DNA of 64,000 nt, from IMG/VR virus record IMGVR_UViG_3300031251_000017, positions 1-64,000 of that record. One strand, given 5' to 3'. Position 1 is the first letter of the stretch; the number at the start of each line of letters is the position of its first letter. The notes beneath the pieces are model-generated. The model was not told where the DNA came from and did no database searches. It was given only the letters and a program-made list of their open reading frames with translations. The position numbers were made by a program, and so were the translations under genes. Origin of the DNA: a virus. Positions 9,080 through 18,332 of this stretch are shown in pieces.

Positions 9080-9454
9080 ATGTCCTTCGTCCGCAGAATC
9101 CCCGTCCCGGTCGTCTGCGACGGCTCCGGGAACGCGACGGTTTACTCGGACCCGATCAGCGCCGGTCAGATTTCGCATATCGTCTACCAGAAGGGGACGA
9201 TGGGCGCGACGCCGACCTTCACGCTGACGGCCGAGGCGACGGGCGAGACCATCTGGTCGGAGTCCAACGTCGCCGCTAACGCTGTGCGCGCCCCGCGACA
9301 GCCGACGCACAACTCTGCTGGCGCCGCCGCGCTATTCGCGGCGGGCGGCACCGGCGTGAACGACAAGATCGCCCTCGCCAATGATCGCGTGAAGATCGTG
9401 ATCAGCGGCGGCGGCGCGGGCGGCACCGCCACCTTCCACATCGTTCTCGTCTAA
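9080..9454 (+). CDS. Hypothetical virion protein
   Basis: A 124-residue, beta-rich protein with Gly/Ala-rich segments (AALFAAGGTG, ISGGGAGGTATFHIVLV). It is spaced 4 nt after the preceding gene and 11 nt before the head-tail connector, so it is co-transcribed with head-completion genes. Its size and composition resemble its upstream neighbour, and the two may be partners on the head surface. No family recognised. Confidence 0.5.
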   Translation: MSFVRRIPVPVVCDGSGNATVYSDPISAGQISHIVYQKGTMGATPTFTLTAEATGETIWSESNVAANAVRAPRQPTHNSAGAAALFAAGGTGVNDKIALANDRVKIVISGGGAGGTATFHIVLV

Positions 9455-9465
9455 AGGGGCGGCGC

Positions 9466-10149
9466 ATGTTCTCGATCACGGTCCCGGCGTCCTCGCGGGC
9501 GCTTCTCTCCCTCGCGGAAATCAAGGCTGCGGTGGGCGAGACCGGATCGACGAACGATGCCGCCCTAACGGCGCTCGGGGCGCAACTCTCCGACGCTATC
9601 GTTCTGGCCTGCGGCGTCCCGTCCGATGGCGTGACGCCGCCGACCCTATTGCGCGAGACGATCGTCGAGACGGTTCGGCATGTCTCGCACTTCTCGGCGT
9701 GGGGTTTCCCGAATAATGGGCAGCGCCACGGCGATATGATCGACGATCGCCTCGATGGCCTTCTTCTCTCGCGGCGCTTCGTCTCCTCCGTGGACTCCGT
9801 AATCGTCAACGGCGACACGCTTGACCCCTCGGCCTATGAGATCGACCGATCGCCCGCGATCCTTCGCTCGATCTCGTCGTCTTCCGGCGGATATTCGCAA
9901 TGGCCGAGCGGAGTCTCGGTCGTGACCTATCAGGCCGGCTTTGTAACGCCTCCCGAGCCGTTGAAGCTCGCCGCGACGCTTCTGATTCGCGAGGCGTGGG
10001 CGATTATGAAGGCCGATCCGCTGGTTCGCGGCGAGACCTTCGAGGGCCTCGGCGCGGTTCAATACGGACTCGGCTCGCTCATGTCGCAGAACGGCGGTAT
10101 GCCGCCGGGGATCGCCGACATCATCGCGACCTATAGGCACTCGATCTAA
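9466..10149 (+). CDS. Head-tail connector (gp6-like adaptor)
   Basis: A 227-residue protein resembling the HK97 gp6/gp15-type adaptors that form a ring under the portal. The N-terminal helical part (LLSLAEIKAAVGETGSTNDAAL) and the mid section (FVSSVDSVIVNGDTLDPSAYEID, then VSVVTYQAGFVTPPEPLKLAATLLIREAW as landmarks) match the usual pattern of a helical bundle plus a small beta unit. The stop overlaps the next start (TAATG). Gene order (capsid, connector, joining protein, tail terminator, tube) supports the call. Confidence 0.72.
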   Translation: MFSITVPASSRALLSLAEIKAAVGETGSTNDAALTALGAQLSDAIVLACGVPSDGVTPPTLLRETIVETVRHVSHFSAWGFPNNGQRHGDMIDDRLDGLLLSRRFVSSVDSVIVNGDTLDPSAYEIDRSPAILRSISSSSGGYSQWPSGVSVVTYQAGFVTPPEPLKLAATLLIREAWAIMKADPLVRGETFEGLGAVQYGLGSLMSQNGGMPPGIADIIATYRHSI

Positions 10150-10502
10150 TGGGAGCGCGCGAATCCTACGCGGCGATGCTTACTCGCCGATACGCTCGCT
10201 TCGGCGCGGACGCGACCTTCACAAGCCCGGCGACGAAGCAGCCGGCAACCCTTCGCGTGATCGACCTATCGAAGACGAAGATGGCCGGGAGCGACTTCAC
10301 GCAAGTCCCGACGATCTTCCCGACCGTTACGGCGCGAGCCGACGACATCATCGCGCTCGGCTTCGATCCGGCCGATCTCGTCGGAACGGCGATCACTTAC
10401 AACGGCGAGGAATGGGTTGTCGTGACCTATCAACGGCACCCCGGCGTCTTCGATCCGGCGCTCGATCAGTTCTATTTTACCCTTGAGGCCCCGACACAAT
10501 GA
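10149..10502 (+). CDS. Head-tail joining / head closure protein
   Basis: A 117-residue small beta-barrel-type protein immediately after the connector. Seen: an N-terminal segment with FGADATFTSPATKQ, DIIALGFDPADLVGT and a C-terminal half with ITYNGEEWVVVTYQRHPGVF, the last like the closing segment of head closure proteins. It would bind the connector ring and seal the filled head. It overlaps the following gene by 4 nt. Confidence 0.6.
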   Translation: MGARESYAAMLTRRYARFGADATFTSPATKQPATLRVIDLSKTKMAGSDFTQVPTIFPTVTARADDIIALGFDPADLVGTAITYNGEEWVVVTYQRHPGVFDPALDQFYFTLEAPTQ

Positions 10503-10957
10503 TCGACCGTCGAGAAGGAATCATCGCGCGCCTCGTCGAGCTAATGGATTCGGTCGATGGCGTCGAAGTCGTTTACCGGAACAACCCGAACCCGAACGAA
10601 GGCAAGATGCCGGCGATCGTCGTCTTCGACGCCGACGAGGAACAGAGTCCGGTTCCTGAGAATATGAGGAACAAGGGGGCGACCGCTCCTGTCTTCCTGA
10701 CGATGAAGCCGGAAATCTTCATCGTGCTTTCCGATCGCGCGGCGAACGCCGGATCGCGATTGAACGAACTTCGCGCTCGCGTCCTCAAGGCGATTGCAAA
10801 CGATCAGACGCTCGTCGATCTCGCGACGACGAACGGCCGGATCAATCTTCACTCGACCCGAACCGGCTTCGCGGTCGGGCGGTCTCTCGCGGCGGAAATG
10901 AAGATCGAGATCGGCTTCACTTATCCGCTTCTCTTTTCGGACCTAGCGGACGCTTAA
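10499..10957 (+). CDS. Tail terminator / tail completion protein
   Basis: A 152-residue protein in the position of the tail terminator, which stops tube polymerisation and docks the tail to the head. It begins with a helix (DRREGIIARLVELMDSV), followed by a strand-rich core (MPAIVVFDADEE, MKPEIFIVLSD) and helix (LNELRARVLKAI), and ends with a hydrophobic strand (MKIEIGFTYPLLF). This alternation fits the alpha/beta fold of gpU-like proteins. No clear family signature was read. Confidence 0.6.
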   Translation: MIDRREGIIARLVELMDSVDGVEVVYRNNPNPNEGKMPAIVVFDADEEQSPVPENMRNKGATAPVFLTMKPEIFIVLSDRAANAGSRLNELRARVLKAIANDQTLVDLATTNGRINLHSTRTGFAVGRSLAAEMKIEIGFTYPLLFSDLADA

Positions 10958-11062
10958 CGAATTCGGCCGCGCCTCGCGCTCGCCGTAGCCAGAAACGACC
11001 CTTCGGCAAGGTCGCCCAGCCCGTCGTGATGACGCGCTAATCCCTCAGATGGAGCCTCTATC

Positions 11063-11728
11063 ATGTTGCACGACGTTGGAAACTATCAGGTCGGCAAGGG
11101 CATTGCCTACTTCCGCAAGTGGACAAGCGCCCCGCAGAAATGGGTCGCTGGCATGACCGTTTCGCCCGGCGCTTACGTCGACAACGGCGATTACCTGTGG
11201 ACGACCGCGAGCGGCGGAACGGCGACCGGCGCGGGCGTCGGCCCGACCGGAGTGACCGGAACTTTCACGGACGGCACCATCGTTTGGTCCGCTGTTACGT
11301 GGGACGATCTCGGCAACTGCCCGAAATTCAGCTTCAAGCCCGAACTTGAAACGCTTGAGCACTTCTCGTCTCGCGGCGGCGTCAAGACGCGCGACCAGAA
11401 GATCGTCACCGCGCTCAAGGGTTCGCTGACCGTTGAACTCGACGAGATCACGGCCGAGAACCTGACCTTCGCGCTTCTCGGCTCGATCACCGGCGCCACC
11501 GGCTCGCGCGTCGTGCAGGTGTTCGCGAACTCGCAGGTGACCGGAGAAGTCAAGCTCGTTCAGGCGAACGCGGTCGGCAAGCGTTTCCAGCTAAAGTTCG
11601 GCTCGGTGCAAATCTTCCCCGATCAAGAGATCAGCTTCATCGGCGACGACTACGGCGTCATTCAGACCACGATCGAGGTCAATCTCGACGCTCAGGGTGT
11701 GTTCTGGACGGCGACCGAAATTCCGTAA
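11063..11728 (+). CDS. Major tail tube protein
   Basis: A 221-residue tail tube subunit. Residues ~25-85 hold an inserted module with the recurrent phage pattern W-(x)-G-V-x-Y-x-(W/C)-x-x-SGGT-x-G-x-G-P-x-G-(x)-DGT-x-W, a surface carbohydrate-binding-like insertion often added to tail and capsid proteins. The rest (FSFKPELETLEHFSSRGGVKTRD, ALKGSLTVELDEIT as landmarks) matches tail tube folds. A ~105-nt gap without a gene precedes it, with GGAG near 11050. Confidence 0.75.
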   Translation: MLHDVGNYQVGKGIAYFRKWTSAPQKWVAGMTVSPGAYVDNGDYLWTTASGGTATGAGVGPTGVTGTFTDGTIVWSAVTWDDLGNCPKFSFKPELETLEHFSSRGGVKTRDQKIVTALKGSLTVELDEITAENLTFALLGSITGATGSRVVQVFANSQVTGEVKLVQANAVGKRFQLKFGSVQIFPDQEISFIGDDYGVIQTTIEVNLDAQGVFWTATEIP

Positions 11729-11743
11729 GAGAAAGGGTGAGTC

Positions 11744-12163
11744 ATGTCGGGAATTGTGGATATTGTTCTGCCTAAGCGGTCTGTGACGCTTTACGGCGTC
11801 GAGATCGAGATCACCGGAGTCAAAAACAAGGCGATCGGTGAACTTTGGGATCGCTTCCCGCAGATTTCCGACATGGCCGAAGCCGGCAAATTCGGGTTGA
11901 AGGAGCTTCTCTCCCTCGACGAGGAAGTGGTGGCGGCGTTCATCGCCGCCGGCACAGGAAGGCCGGGCGATCCGATCGCCGAGGCTTTCGCGCGCGAGCT
12001 TCCGCTCGGCGATCAAGCCGAATTGATCGCGGCAATCCTAGAAAGGACGCTCCCGCGAAGCTCCGGCCCTTTCGTCGAAAGCTGGCTCCAGATTCTCACG
12101 CTACTTGGGATGATACGCCCGGCGCAAAAGAACGCTGGCGCTGGCGCCGCAACTGGGAACTAG
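11744..12163 (+). CDS. Tail assembly chaperone (gpG-like, unshifted)
   Basis: A 139-residue protein between the tube and tape-measure genes. Seen: an N-terminal beta segment (KRSVTLYGVEIEITGVKNKAIGELW as landmark), then a helical domain. It is the 0-frame product of a two-frame chaperone gene. At 12067-12073 the message holds C CCT TTC in this frame, a canonical slippery heptamer, and the -1 frame stays open to 12372. Such G/GT pairs coat the tape measure and recruit tube subunits in long-tailed phages. Confidence 0.75.
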   Translation: MSGIVDIVLPKRSVTLYGVEIEITGVKNKAIGELWDRFPQISDMAEAGKFGLKELLSLDEEVVAAFIAAGTGRPGDPIAEAFARELPLGDQAELIAAILERTLPRSSGPFVESWLQILTLLGMIRPAQKNAGAGAATGN

Positions 12164-12372
12164 CCCACGCGATCGACGCACTCGTTGGCGCGAACTACTC
12201 CCTCGCGGAAATCCTCGACTTCACGCCGCGTCAAACACACGCGGCGCTCCATCACGCACAGATACGGGAGAAGAAGCATCTCGCCGACTTGGCGAAGATC
12301 GTCTTCGCCGGGTCGAAGTGCGACCAGCGCGGTCTTGAACGATTCACGGATGGATTGACGCGCGATGGGTGA
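11744..12372 (+). CDS. Tail assembly chaperone, -1 frameshift product (gpGT-like)
   Basis: The predicted fusion made when ribosomes slip back one base at CCCTTTC (12067-12073). About 110 residues of the unshifted chaperone would be joined to 99 residues from the -1 frame, giving ~209 residues. The second-frame part reads as a real domain (WDDTPGAKERWRWRRNWEL, then HAIDALVGANYSLAEILDFT) and its stop at 12370-12372 overlaps the start of the next gene, as expected for true coding. It parallels lambda G/GT. The frame and heptamer phase were checked by hand. Confidence 0.75.
12067..12073 (+). promoter_or_regulatory. Programmed -1 ribosomal frameshift site CCCTTTC
   Basis: The heptamer C CCT TTC is in the correct phase (codons CCT at 12068-12070 and TTC at 12071-12073) for X XXY YYZ slippage into the open -1 frame. 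It lies 93 nt before the 0-frame stop at 12161. Confidence 0.7.
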
Positions 12373-13018
12373 GCCGTTCCTTCGAGTCAACGTCAATGAG
12401 GCTCAGGTCGCCGAGCTTTCGACGCTATTCGAGAAGAACGAACGCGCGGCCGCACTTGCCGCGACAGAGACGATTAAGACGACGACCGCTAACGTCTTGC
12501 TTCGCGGTCGTCTCAATATCCAATCGAGCGGCAAGTTCACCGGGCCTTGGCTAAAGGGCCTACAGTCCCGTCAATATCCGAAGGGCAAGAACAGCACGAA
12601 CGCGCGATCGTTCATCAATCACAAGTTCGGCGGTCTTGCTTCGGTCTTCGAGTTCGGCGCTTCGATCCGACCGAAGCGCGGGAAGTATTTATGGATTCTT
12701 GCGCCCGGCGCTCCGAAGCGAATGACGATCGGCGCCGACTTCGGCAAGGGGTGGATCAATCAAGTCCGAGGGCGCACTTCCGCGAAAATGTTCGCTCGCG
12801 CTGCCGGCGAAAAGCTCGCTTACAAGCTCTCGGCGGAAGGTTTCCCGATGCTTGGCCTCTCGATCAAGAGCGGCAAGCGGTCCCGGTTCAAGCCTTATGT
12901 TATCGGAATCCCGTTCGCGAATATCCACAAACGCTGGTCGATCATACCGATCGCGGAAGCCGAGGGCGACAAGATGGTTTCGCGATTCCTGTCAATCTTC
13001 GATAAGGCGGCAGACTAA
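12365..13018 (+). CDS. Minor tail-region protein (DUF6441-like)
   Basis: A 217-residue protein between the chaperone and the tape measure. The pattern FTGPWLKGLQSRQYP, then INHKFGGLASVFEFGASIRPK and YLWILAPGAPKR resembles the DUF6441 phage family, which occurs at this position in alphaproteobacterial phages. Its role is not established; tail completion or tape-measure handling are possible. The start overlaps the frameshifted chaperone end, and the stop overlaps the tape measure start (TAATG). Confidence 0.6.
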   Translation: MGEPFLRVNVNEAQVAELSTLFEKNERAAALAATETIKTTTANVLLRGRLNIQSSGKFTGPWLKGLQSRQYPKGKNSTNARSFINHKFGGLASVFEFGASIRPKRGKYLWILAPGAPKRMTIGADFGKGWINQVRGRTSAKMFARAAGEKLAYKLSAEGFPMLGLSIKSGKRSRFKPYVIGIPFANIHKRWSIIPIAEAEGDKMVSRFLSIFDKAAD

Positions 13019-15171
13019 TGGCTGACGGGAGGAAGATTGCGATCGAGCTTCTCTTTTCGTCGAAGGGCGCGAAGGAAGCTGCTGGATATAATCGGGAGGT
13101 CACGAAGTCCGTCGAGGACATGACGAAGAAGCTCAAGAGCGCCGATTTCTCGTCGCTCGACACGGCTCTTTCGAAGTTCAATCGCGGCAGCTATTCGATC
13201 TCCGACGCGCCGATGAAGAAGCTCGGCGAGGCGACGAAGCTGACGCGCATGGAAGCTCTGACGCTTCAATACACGTTCAACGATGTGACCGCCTCGCTCG
13301 CTTCCGGCATTTCGCCGATGACGATCCTCCTGCAACAGGGAGGACAGGTCACGCAGGCGTTCGGAGGTCTCAAGGGAACGATCACGACGCTTACGCCCCT
13401 TCTCCTTCGGTGGGCGCCCGCTATCGCCGCCGCCGCAGTAGCAGGCGGCGCACTATTCGCTGTCTTGAAGGCCCCGGCGATCGGCGCGGAAGCGGCGAAG
13501 AAGATCACCGACATTGGCGACGCCGCCGACAAGGCGGGAGTCCCTCTTAATCGTCTCCAGACGATCATGAAGGAGCTTGTCGCGGAAGGTAACACGCCGG
13601 CCGACGCCGCGAAGGACGAAGCCGTAAAGGCGATTGATACGCTACGCAGTCTCATTGCCGAGTCGAAGAAGTCGCAGAAGGACTCGCAGAAGGGTAAGAA
13701 GGAATTCGCGAAGCGCCTGTCGGTTCCCGGAGAGGGCGAAAACCCCTTCGATAAAGCCGATGGGATGAATGACGGTCACAAGTATAAGACCGTCAGGGCG
13801 CCGCAGACCGATAAGACCGGCGCGCGCCATGTCGACAAGGGCGGGCGAGAGGGCACGGACAATGCTCCCGGCCTCGGCAAGATCGAGGAAAACGTCCTCG
13901 ACATTCCGAAGAAGGGCGCGAAGAAGGAAGCGCCGAACAAGCCGATCGACGACGCCGCGACGCATATCGGGAAGGACTTCCCCGGCGCGACCGATGTCGC
14001 GTCGAAGCTCAAAGTCGATACGCGCGACCTCGATCCGAACAAGCTCGAAGATAAGGTAAAAATCCTAGAGCGGCTCGCGACCGCATATAAGGCTCTACCG
14101 GACGGCTCAAAGAAGCTGGAGGTGAAGGTCGATCTCGATAAGGAACTCGGGAAGACGCTCGCCGATATTGTGACTAAGAACCTCGTCGATCAATTCAAGG
14201 CGGCGGCGCTCGGCCCGATCAATCCGAAGGAGACGATCTCGCCGGAAGGCGCGGCCAAGTCGAAAGCGATCACCACTCAAGAGGAACAGAACAAACTTCG
14301 CGAGTCCGATCTCGAATTGAAAAACAAGGAGCCGCTGCTCAACACGGCGCAGCAGGCCGGACTCGATAAAAACAAGGAACTCGACAAGAGCGCCCAAGGA
14401 GGCGACTTCACGACGCAGTTCTTCAAGGCCCTTGGCGCCCTAACCGATACGATCGACAAGATCAGGACGGGAGACAAGCAAGCCGTCGCCGATCACCCGA
14501 TCGTCGCGGACGCCTTCAAGGCTGGTCGCGCGATGGTTGGCGTCGCGGATAATGCCGGCGACGCTGCCGGCGCGGCTCTTGCCGCTGCGGCGACCGACAA
14601 GACGGCGAAGAACGCCGAAGCGGCGCGAGACGGCCTCGCGGCGGGCGAAGCCATCGCGAAAGCTCTCGCCGAGGACTCGGAGAGGGCGGCGAACGCTCTT
14701 GAGCGAGCGGCGGCGGCTTCAAAGGAAATCAAGCCCCCCGGAAATGGAAACGACGCGATCGACCCTTCGGGGGGAAGCGGGAATTCCGGCTTCGCCGATG
14801 GCGGCTTCGTCTCGGGACCGGGAACCACGACGAGCGACTCGATCCCGGCGATGCTGTCAAACAGCGAATTCGTGGTTAAGGCGGCGTCGGTTCAGAAGCC
14901 GGGAGTCCTCGGTCTCCTTCATGCGATCAACGGCGGCGCGAGTGTTCCTTCGCTGTTCGGTCGTCGGCGCGGCTACGCGGACGGCGGCATCGTCGGGTCG
15001 GTTCCCGATATTGGAGGCGCCGGAGGCGGTGGGACTCCTATTCACGTTCACTTCGACGGCGTTTCGATCGGGCCGATGTCGGCCTCGAAGGGCGTCGTCG
15101 ACCAGCTACTTCGAGAAGAAGCGAAGCGCCGCGTGTCGAGCGCCGGCAAAGCGCCGAGTCGGGTGGGATAA
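13018..15171 (+). CDS. Tail tape measure protein
   Basis: A 717-residue protein that should set tail length. Residues ~75-150 match the prophage tape-measure N-terminal type: LQYTFNDVTASLASGISP and TILLQQGGQVTQAFGGL, followed by a hydrophobic segment (WAPAIAAAAVAGGALFAVL). The centre (~200-600) is long, charged and helical, with Lys/Asp/Ala-rich low complexity. The C-terminus has the typical FADGGFVSGPGT and SNSEFVVKAASV motifs followed by GYADGGIVG. No lysozyme or peptidase domain was seen. Confidence 0.9.
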   Translation: MADGRKIAIELLFSSKGAKEAAGYNREVTKSVEDMTKKLKSADFSSLDTALSKFNRGSYSISDAPMKKLGEATKLTRMEALTLQYTFNDVTASLASGISPMTILLQQGGQVTQAFGGLKGTITTLTPLLLRWAPAIAAAAVAGGALFAVLKAPAIGAEAAKKITDIGDAADKAGVPLNRLQTIMKELVAEGNTPADAAKDEAVKAIDTLRSLIAESKKSQKDSQKGKKEFAKRLSVPGEGENPFDKADGMNDGHKYKTVRAPQTDKTGARHVDKGGREGTDNAPGLGKIEENVLDIPKKGAKKEAPNKPIDDAATHIGKDFPGATDVASKLKVDTRDLDPNKLEDKVKILERLATAYKALPDGSKKLEVKVDLDKELGKTLADIVTKNLVDQFKAAALGPINPKETISPEGAAKSKAITTQEEQNKLRESDLELKNKEPLLNTAQQAGLDKNKELDKSAQGGDFTTQFFKALGALTDTIDKIRTGDKQAVADHPIVADAFKAGRAMVGVADNAGDAAGAALAAAATDKTAKNAEAARDGLAAGEAIAKALAEDSERAANALERAAAASKEIKPPGNGNDAIDPSGGSGNSGFADGGFVSGPGTTTSDSIPAMLSNSEFVVKAASVQKPGVLGLLHAINGGASVPSLFGRRRGYADGGIVGSVPDIGGAGGGGTPIHVHFDGVSIGPMSASKGVVDQLLREEAKRRVSSAGKAPSRVG

Positions 15172-15174
15172 GAG

Positions 15175-15591
15175 ATGGCCGGGAAAGTCACAGACCTTAT
15201 CTTCTCGGGCCTCGGCTTCCCGACCTTTTGCGCGCGTGGCGTCGAGGTCGAAGTGACGCCGATCCCGGCCTCAAAACAGTTCCGCCGCGATGTGAACGGA
15301 ACGCTGCGCGATGTCTCCGATCCGGTCTTCCGCAAATATCAAGTGAAGGTGAACTTCCGAGATCAGCAGTTCCCCGACTTAGGGGGCGTTTGGCCGGGGA
15401 AGCAAGTCACCGTTACGACTCCGATCGTTTGGGGATCGAGCGCGACCGGCGCGACCGGCGCGACCGCTTCGACCGGATATGGCTATACAGGCCTCGCGGT
15501 TCAAATAACCGGGAGGATTACCGACTTCTCGGCTTCCCGCGACGAGTGGGCGGCGGATAATTCCGGCTTCATCGTCATCGAGGAACAGTAA
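15175..15591 (+). CDS. Distal tail-region structural protein
   Basis: A 138-residue, beta-rich protein between tape measure and the large tail-tip protein. Seen: VEVTPIPASKQFRRDVNGTLRD early on, a GATGATAS low-complexity loop around residue 95 and a hydrophobic C-terminal strand (FIVIEEQ). The position corresponds to small distal-tail or hub-adaptor proteins. No family is recognised with confidence. Confidence 0.55.
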   Translation: MAGKVTDLIFSGLGFPTFCARGVEVEVTPIPASKQFRRDVNGTLRDVSDPVFRKYQVKVNFRDQQFPDLGGVWPGKQVTVTTPIVWGSSATGATGATASTGYGYTGLAVQITGRITDFSASRDEWAADNSGFIVIEEQ

Positions 15592-18096
15592 ATGAGCGGT
15601 CCCGGTCCCGGCTCGGGCGGTCCGATCTATTTCGCGTGGGTCGACAAGACCGAGACGACCTTCTCGTCGGCGACGCATTGTCGCCTCGACGAGCCGGTGT
15701 GGTCTTACCGATTCACCCACGACGAGGGACAGATTCCGACGATCGAGATCGAGATCACGAACCCTTGCTTCGGGACGCCATATGTCGGCCTGCTCGCCGC
15801 GAGCCGGAAACAATGGGCGTGGGTTTCGGTTTGGGATTATGACTCATCGTCGGTGAAGGCCCTGATCTTCGGCCGGATCGTCGGCATCCCTTCCGACCTA
15901 TCGTCGAAGTTCATCAAGTTCCTGTTGATCGCGCGAGCCGACGACTACATCGTGCGCAAGCAAACGCTCGCCGACTCGTTGAAGGTCGCGCCGTATTATG
16001 ACCCGATCTTCTTCGACGATCGCGCTCGGAACGATCCAGATGCGATCCTCGAAGGGTATTCGGCCTCTTACCATGTCGACCGCACGACGCTCGCGTGGAC
16101 GATCTCCGACATCCTCGAAGCCGAGGACGGGAACGTGCCGATCGGGCAGGATGAAATCTTCTCGGAGCTTTCCTTCAACGTAAAGGGACCGCCGCTGCGC
16201 GCGGTCCGAGCCGAGGCAACCGTTCAATGGTCGCAGAACTTTCGCGGCGTCGTTATTCCGGTGATGAACGGCGTCGTCGAAACACTAACCGGCGGCGATC
16301 TAATATCGGGATGGCCGAAGCCGGGAGATGATCTCGGCGGCGGATGGAAAGCCGCTTATGGGACCGCCGCTGTTGATCTAAAAGGCACGATGCACGCCGA
16401 GGCCCATCAAGAGTCCGGCTCTTTCCATGATACGAACACGACACACCAAGAAGGCGACGTTATTTCCGCGTCGTGGAATTCCTCGACGCCGCCTAATGGG
16501 ATCACAGTCGATTACAAGACCGATAGCAACTATGCGAATATCGGATCACTCGGAGGCGACACAGGTAAGGGTTTCGGAAGTAGCGGCGCGGGTTCCTCGG
16601 GAGACGATACTTCGTTCGGCGTTTCTGCGTCTTGGCAGTCGATACAGGTCTGGAAGGTCGCCACGACCCTCTACATTATGCCTGACGGCGCTCCGAACCC
16701 CTTCACCGAGCTTTTGACGCTTACGCTCGAAGCTGACGTTCAGCCGGTCTTGACCGACGCCACTTCCGGCGCCGACACCGAAGTGATCACGCTCAACTCG
16801 ATCGACGTTGGCGAAGCTTATGTCGACATTCGAGCGTGGTCGTCGCTCAAGGCGGCTGGCGGGTCGATCTCGATCGGCCAAGTCATGCAGCCGAACATTC
16901 CGGTCGGCCCCGGTGGAATGTCTCCACAGGTCGCCCTCAATAGCGGATCGATGGGGTCGAGCGCCCCGGCCTTCTCGGACATTGCCGGTGAGACGACGAG
17001 CGACAACAGCGTGGTTTGGGCTTCGCTCGGATCGAGCGCGACGACGATCGGCGATTGGACTGGCTCGACGTTCGTCCGCAAGGGAACGATCATCTGCTAT
17101 GAGACGGGTGGTGGCTATTTCTTCCTATGCACTACGGACGGCTACACCGCGACGAAATCGCCCTTCTACCTTTACGATGCGTTTAGCAACCCGATCCTAG
17201 ACTTTTACGGGAATCAGGTTCGCAATCCGAACATAGCGACTCCGGGAACCACGTTCGGCGACAACGGCGTAACGTGGACCGCGCTCGGAGCGGGAGGCCC
17301 TTCTCTTATCGTTCCGATCGGAGGACAGCCGGGGAATATCCAGCAGGCCGACTTCTATTCGGGAGCGCGCGGCACGAACGCGATCGAGTTCATCATCAAT
17401 AAGTGCGTCGCGAGGATGAAGGACCGCTGTCGCGCGGTCGAGATCGGTTGCGAGATTCCATTCTCGCTCGCGCTCGATCTATCGCTTCGCAAGTCCGCGA
17501 CGATCACGCACAAATATCTTCCGGGTGGCGTTGCGACCGGGAAGATCATCTCCTATTCGATCGCTGGAGATGGGGAAGGCAGGAAAAGCGCGACGATCAA
17601 GATCGGCTGCGCGGTCGGACGGGGCGGATCGGTCAGCGCCAGCGCCGGAACGGACGATTGGTCGGATGCGATCGCACATGAAGCGCAGACGCAAACCGGC
17701 GGAACGGTTTCGCTCGGCCCTGTAACCTATACGCCGCCGCCTCCGAATATGACCTATAATGGCCTCCAGCCCCCGTTGACTCGCGATCAGGTCGTTATTT
17801 TCGCGTCGTGGTTGGGTTCGCTTAGTTCACAAACGCACGCGGCTCTATTGGCTTATTCCTCGCAGGGCTACGTTCCCTACACTGTCGGATGGGCGTCGAA
17901 CGTCTTCAACGTCGCGGCGCGCGCGCAAGCGGCGCGCTTCGCGGCGATGTCTGATCTCTCTCGCCTTGAAAATTCGGTCTACTTCGAGTGCCATCTCCGA
18001 CCTATATCGGGGAACGAAGTCACAACCCCATACTATGTCGAGGTCTCCGACCTCAAGATTCCGAAGCAGATTGACCTAGAAGCGGAGCCGCTATGA
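15592..18096 (+). CDS. Large tail-tip / hub-like protein
   Basis: An 834-residue protein, the largest after the tape measure. Residues ~1-220 resemble a hub-type start (ITNPCFGTPYVGLLAASRK, LIFGRIVGIP, LLIARADDYIVRKQ). A Gly/Ser-rich region follows (SSGAGSSGDD around 340). Near residues 455-580 are two copies of the phage W/DGT surface module (TSDNSVVWASLG and TFGDNGVTWTALG), like the insertion in the tail tube protein. The C-terminal part continues with a hub-like stretch (YSGARGTNAIEFIINKCVARM as landmark). It is followed by a 4-nt overlap. Confidence 0.6.
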   Translation: MSGPGPGSGGPIYFAWVDKTETTFSSATHCRLDEPVWSYRFTHDEGQIPTIEIEITNPCFGTPYVGLLAASRKQWAWVSVWDYDSSSVKALIFGRIVGIPSDLSSKFIKFLLIARADDYIVRKQTLADSLKVAPYYDPIFFDDRARNDPDAILEGYSASYHVDRTTLAWTISDILEAEDGNVPIGQDEIFSELSFNVKGPPLRAVRAEATVQWSQNFRGVVIPVMNGVVETLTGGDLISGWPKPGDDLGGGWKAAYGTAAVDLKGTMHAEAHQESGSFHDTNTTHQEGDVISASWNSSTPPNGITVDYKTDSNYANIGSLGGDTGKGFGSSGAGSSGDDTSFGVSASWQSIQVWKVATTLYIMPDGAPNPFTELLTLTLEADVQPVLTDATSGADTEVITLNSIDVGEAYVDIRAWSSLKAAGGSISIGQVMQPNIPVGPGGMSPQVALNSGSMGSSAPAFSDIAGETTSDNSVVWASLGSSATTIGDWTGSTFVRKGTIICYETGGGYFFLCTTDGYTATKSPFYLYDAFSNPILDFYGNQVRNPNIATPGTTFGDNGVTWTALGAGGPSLIVPIGGQPGNIQQADFYSGARGTNAIEFIINKCVARMKDRCRAVEIGCEIPFSLALDLSLRKSATITHKYLPGGVATGKIISYSIAGDGEGRKSATIKIGCAVGRGGSVSASAGTDDWSDAIAHEAQTQTGGTVSLGPVTYTPPPPNMTYNGLQPPLTRDQVVIFASWLGSLSSQTHAALLAYSSQGYVPYTVGWASNVFNVAARAQAARFAAMSDLSRLENSVYFECHLRPISGNEVTTPYYVEVSDLKIPKQIDLEAEPL

Positions 18097-18332
18097 GCCT
18101 CGAAAGGATCGTTCGCCCGGCGCTACCGAACGACATATCGCCGCCGAAGCAGCAGAGCCGTAATCGAACAGCGCAAAACTGGAACGCCGTCATTCTTCGG
18201 TATGGTGTCGGTGGTTCGATCAAGGCGATCTCGGGAAGCTATTCGATGAACGGGAGCCTCTACAACATCAAGAAGCCGAAGGAAGATAAATCCGGCGGCG
18301 GCGGTTCGTTCCTCGGGATCACGTTCCCCTAA
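18093..18332 (+). CDS. Small tail-region protein
   Basis: A 79-residue basic protein translationally coupled on both sides (ATGA with the hub-like gene, TAATG with the next). It ends in a Gly-rich tail (KSGGGGSFLGITFP). Similar short proteins occur between hub and fibre genes in many phages, but no function can be assigned. Confidence 0.55.
   Translation: MSLERIVRPALPNDISPPKQQSRNRTAQNWNAVILRYGVGGSIKAISGSYSMNGSLYNIKKPKEDKSGGGGSFLGITFP

Noticed and set aside
12130-12136. GCAAAAG as the frameshift site of the tail chaperone
   Set aside because: The P-site codon would re-pair poorly after slippage, whereas CCCTTTC at 12067 is in perfect phase.
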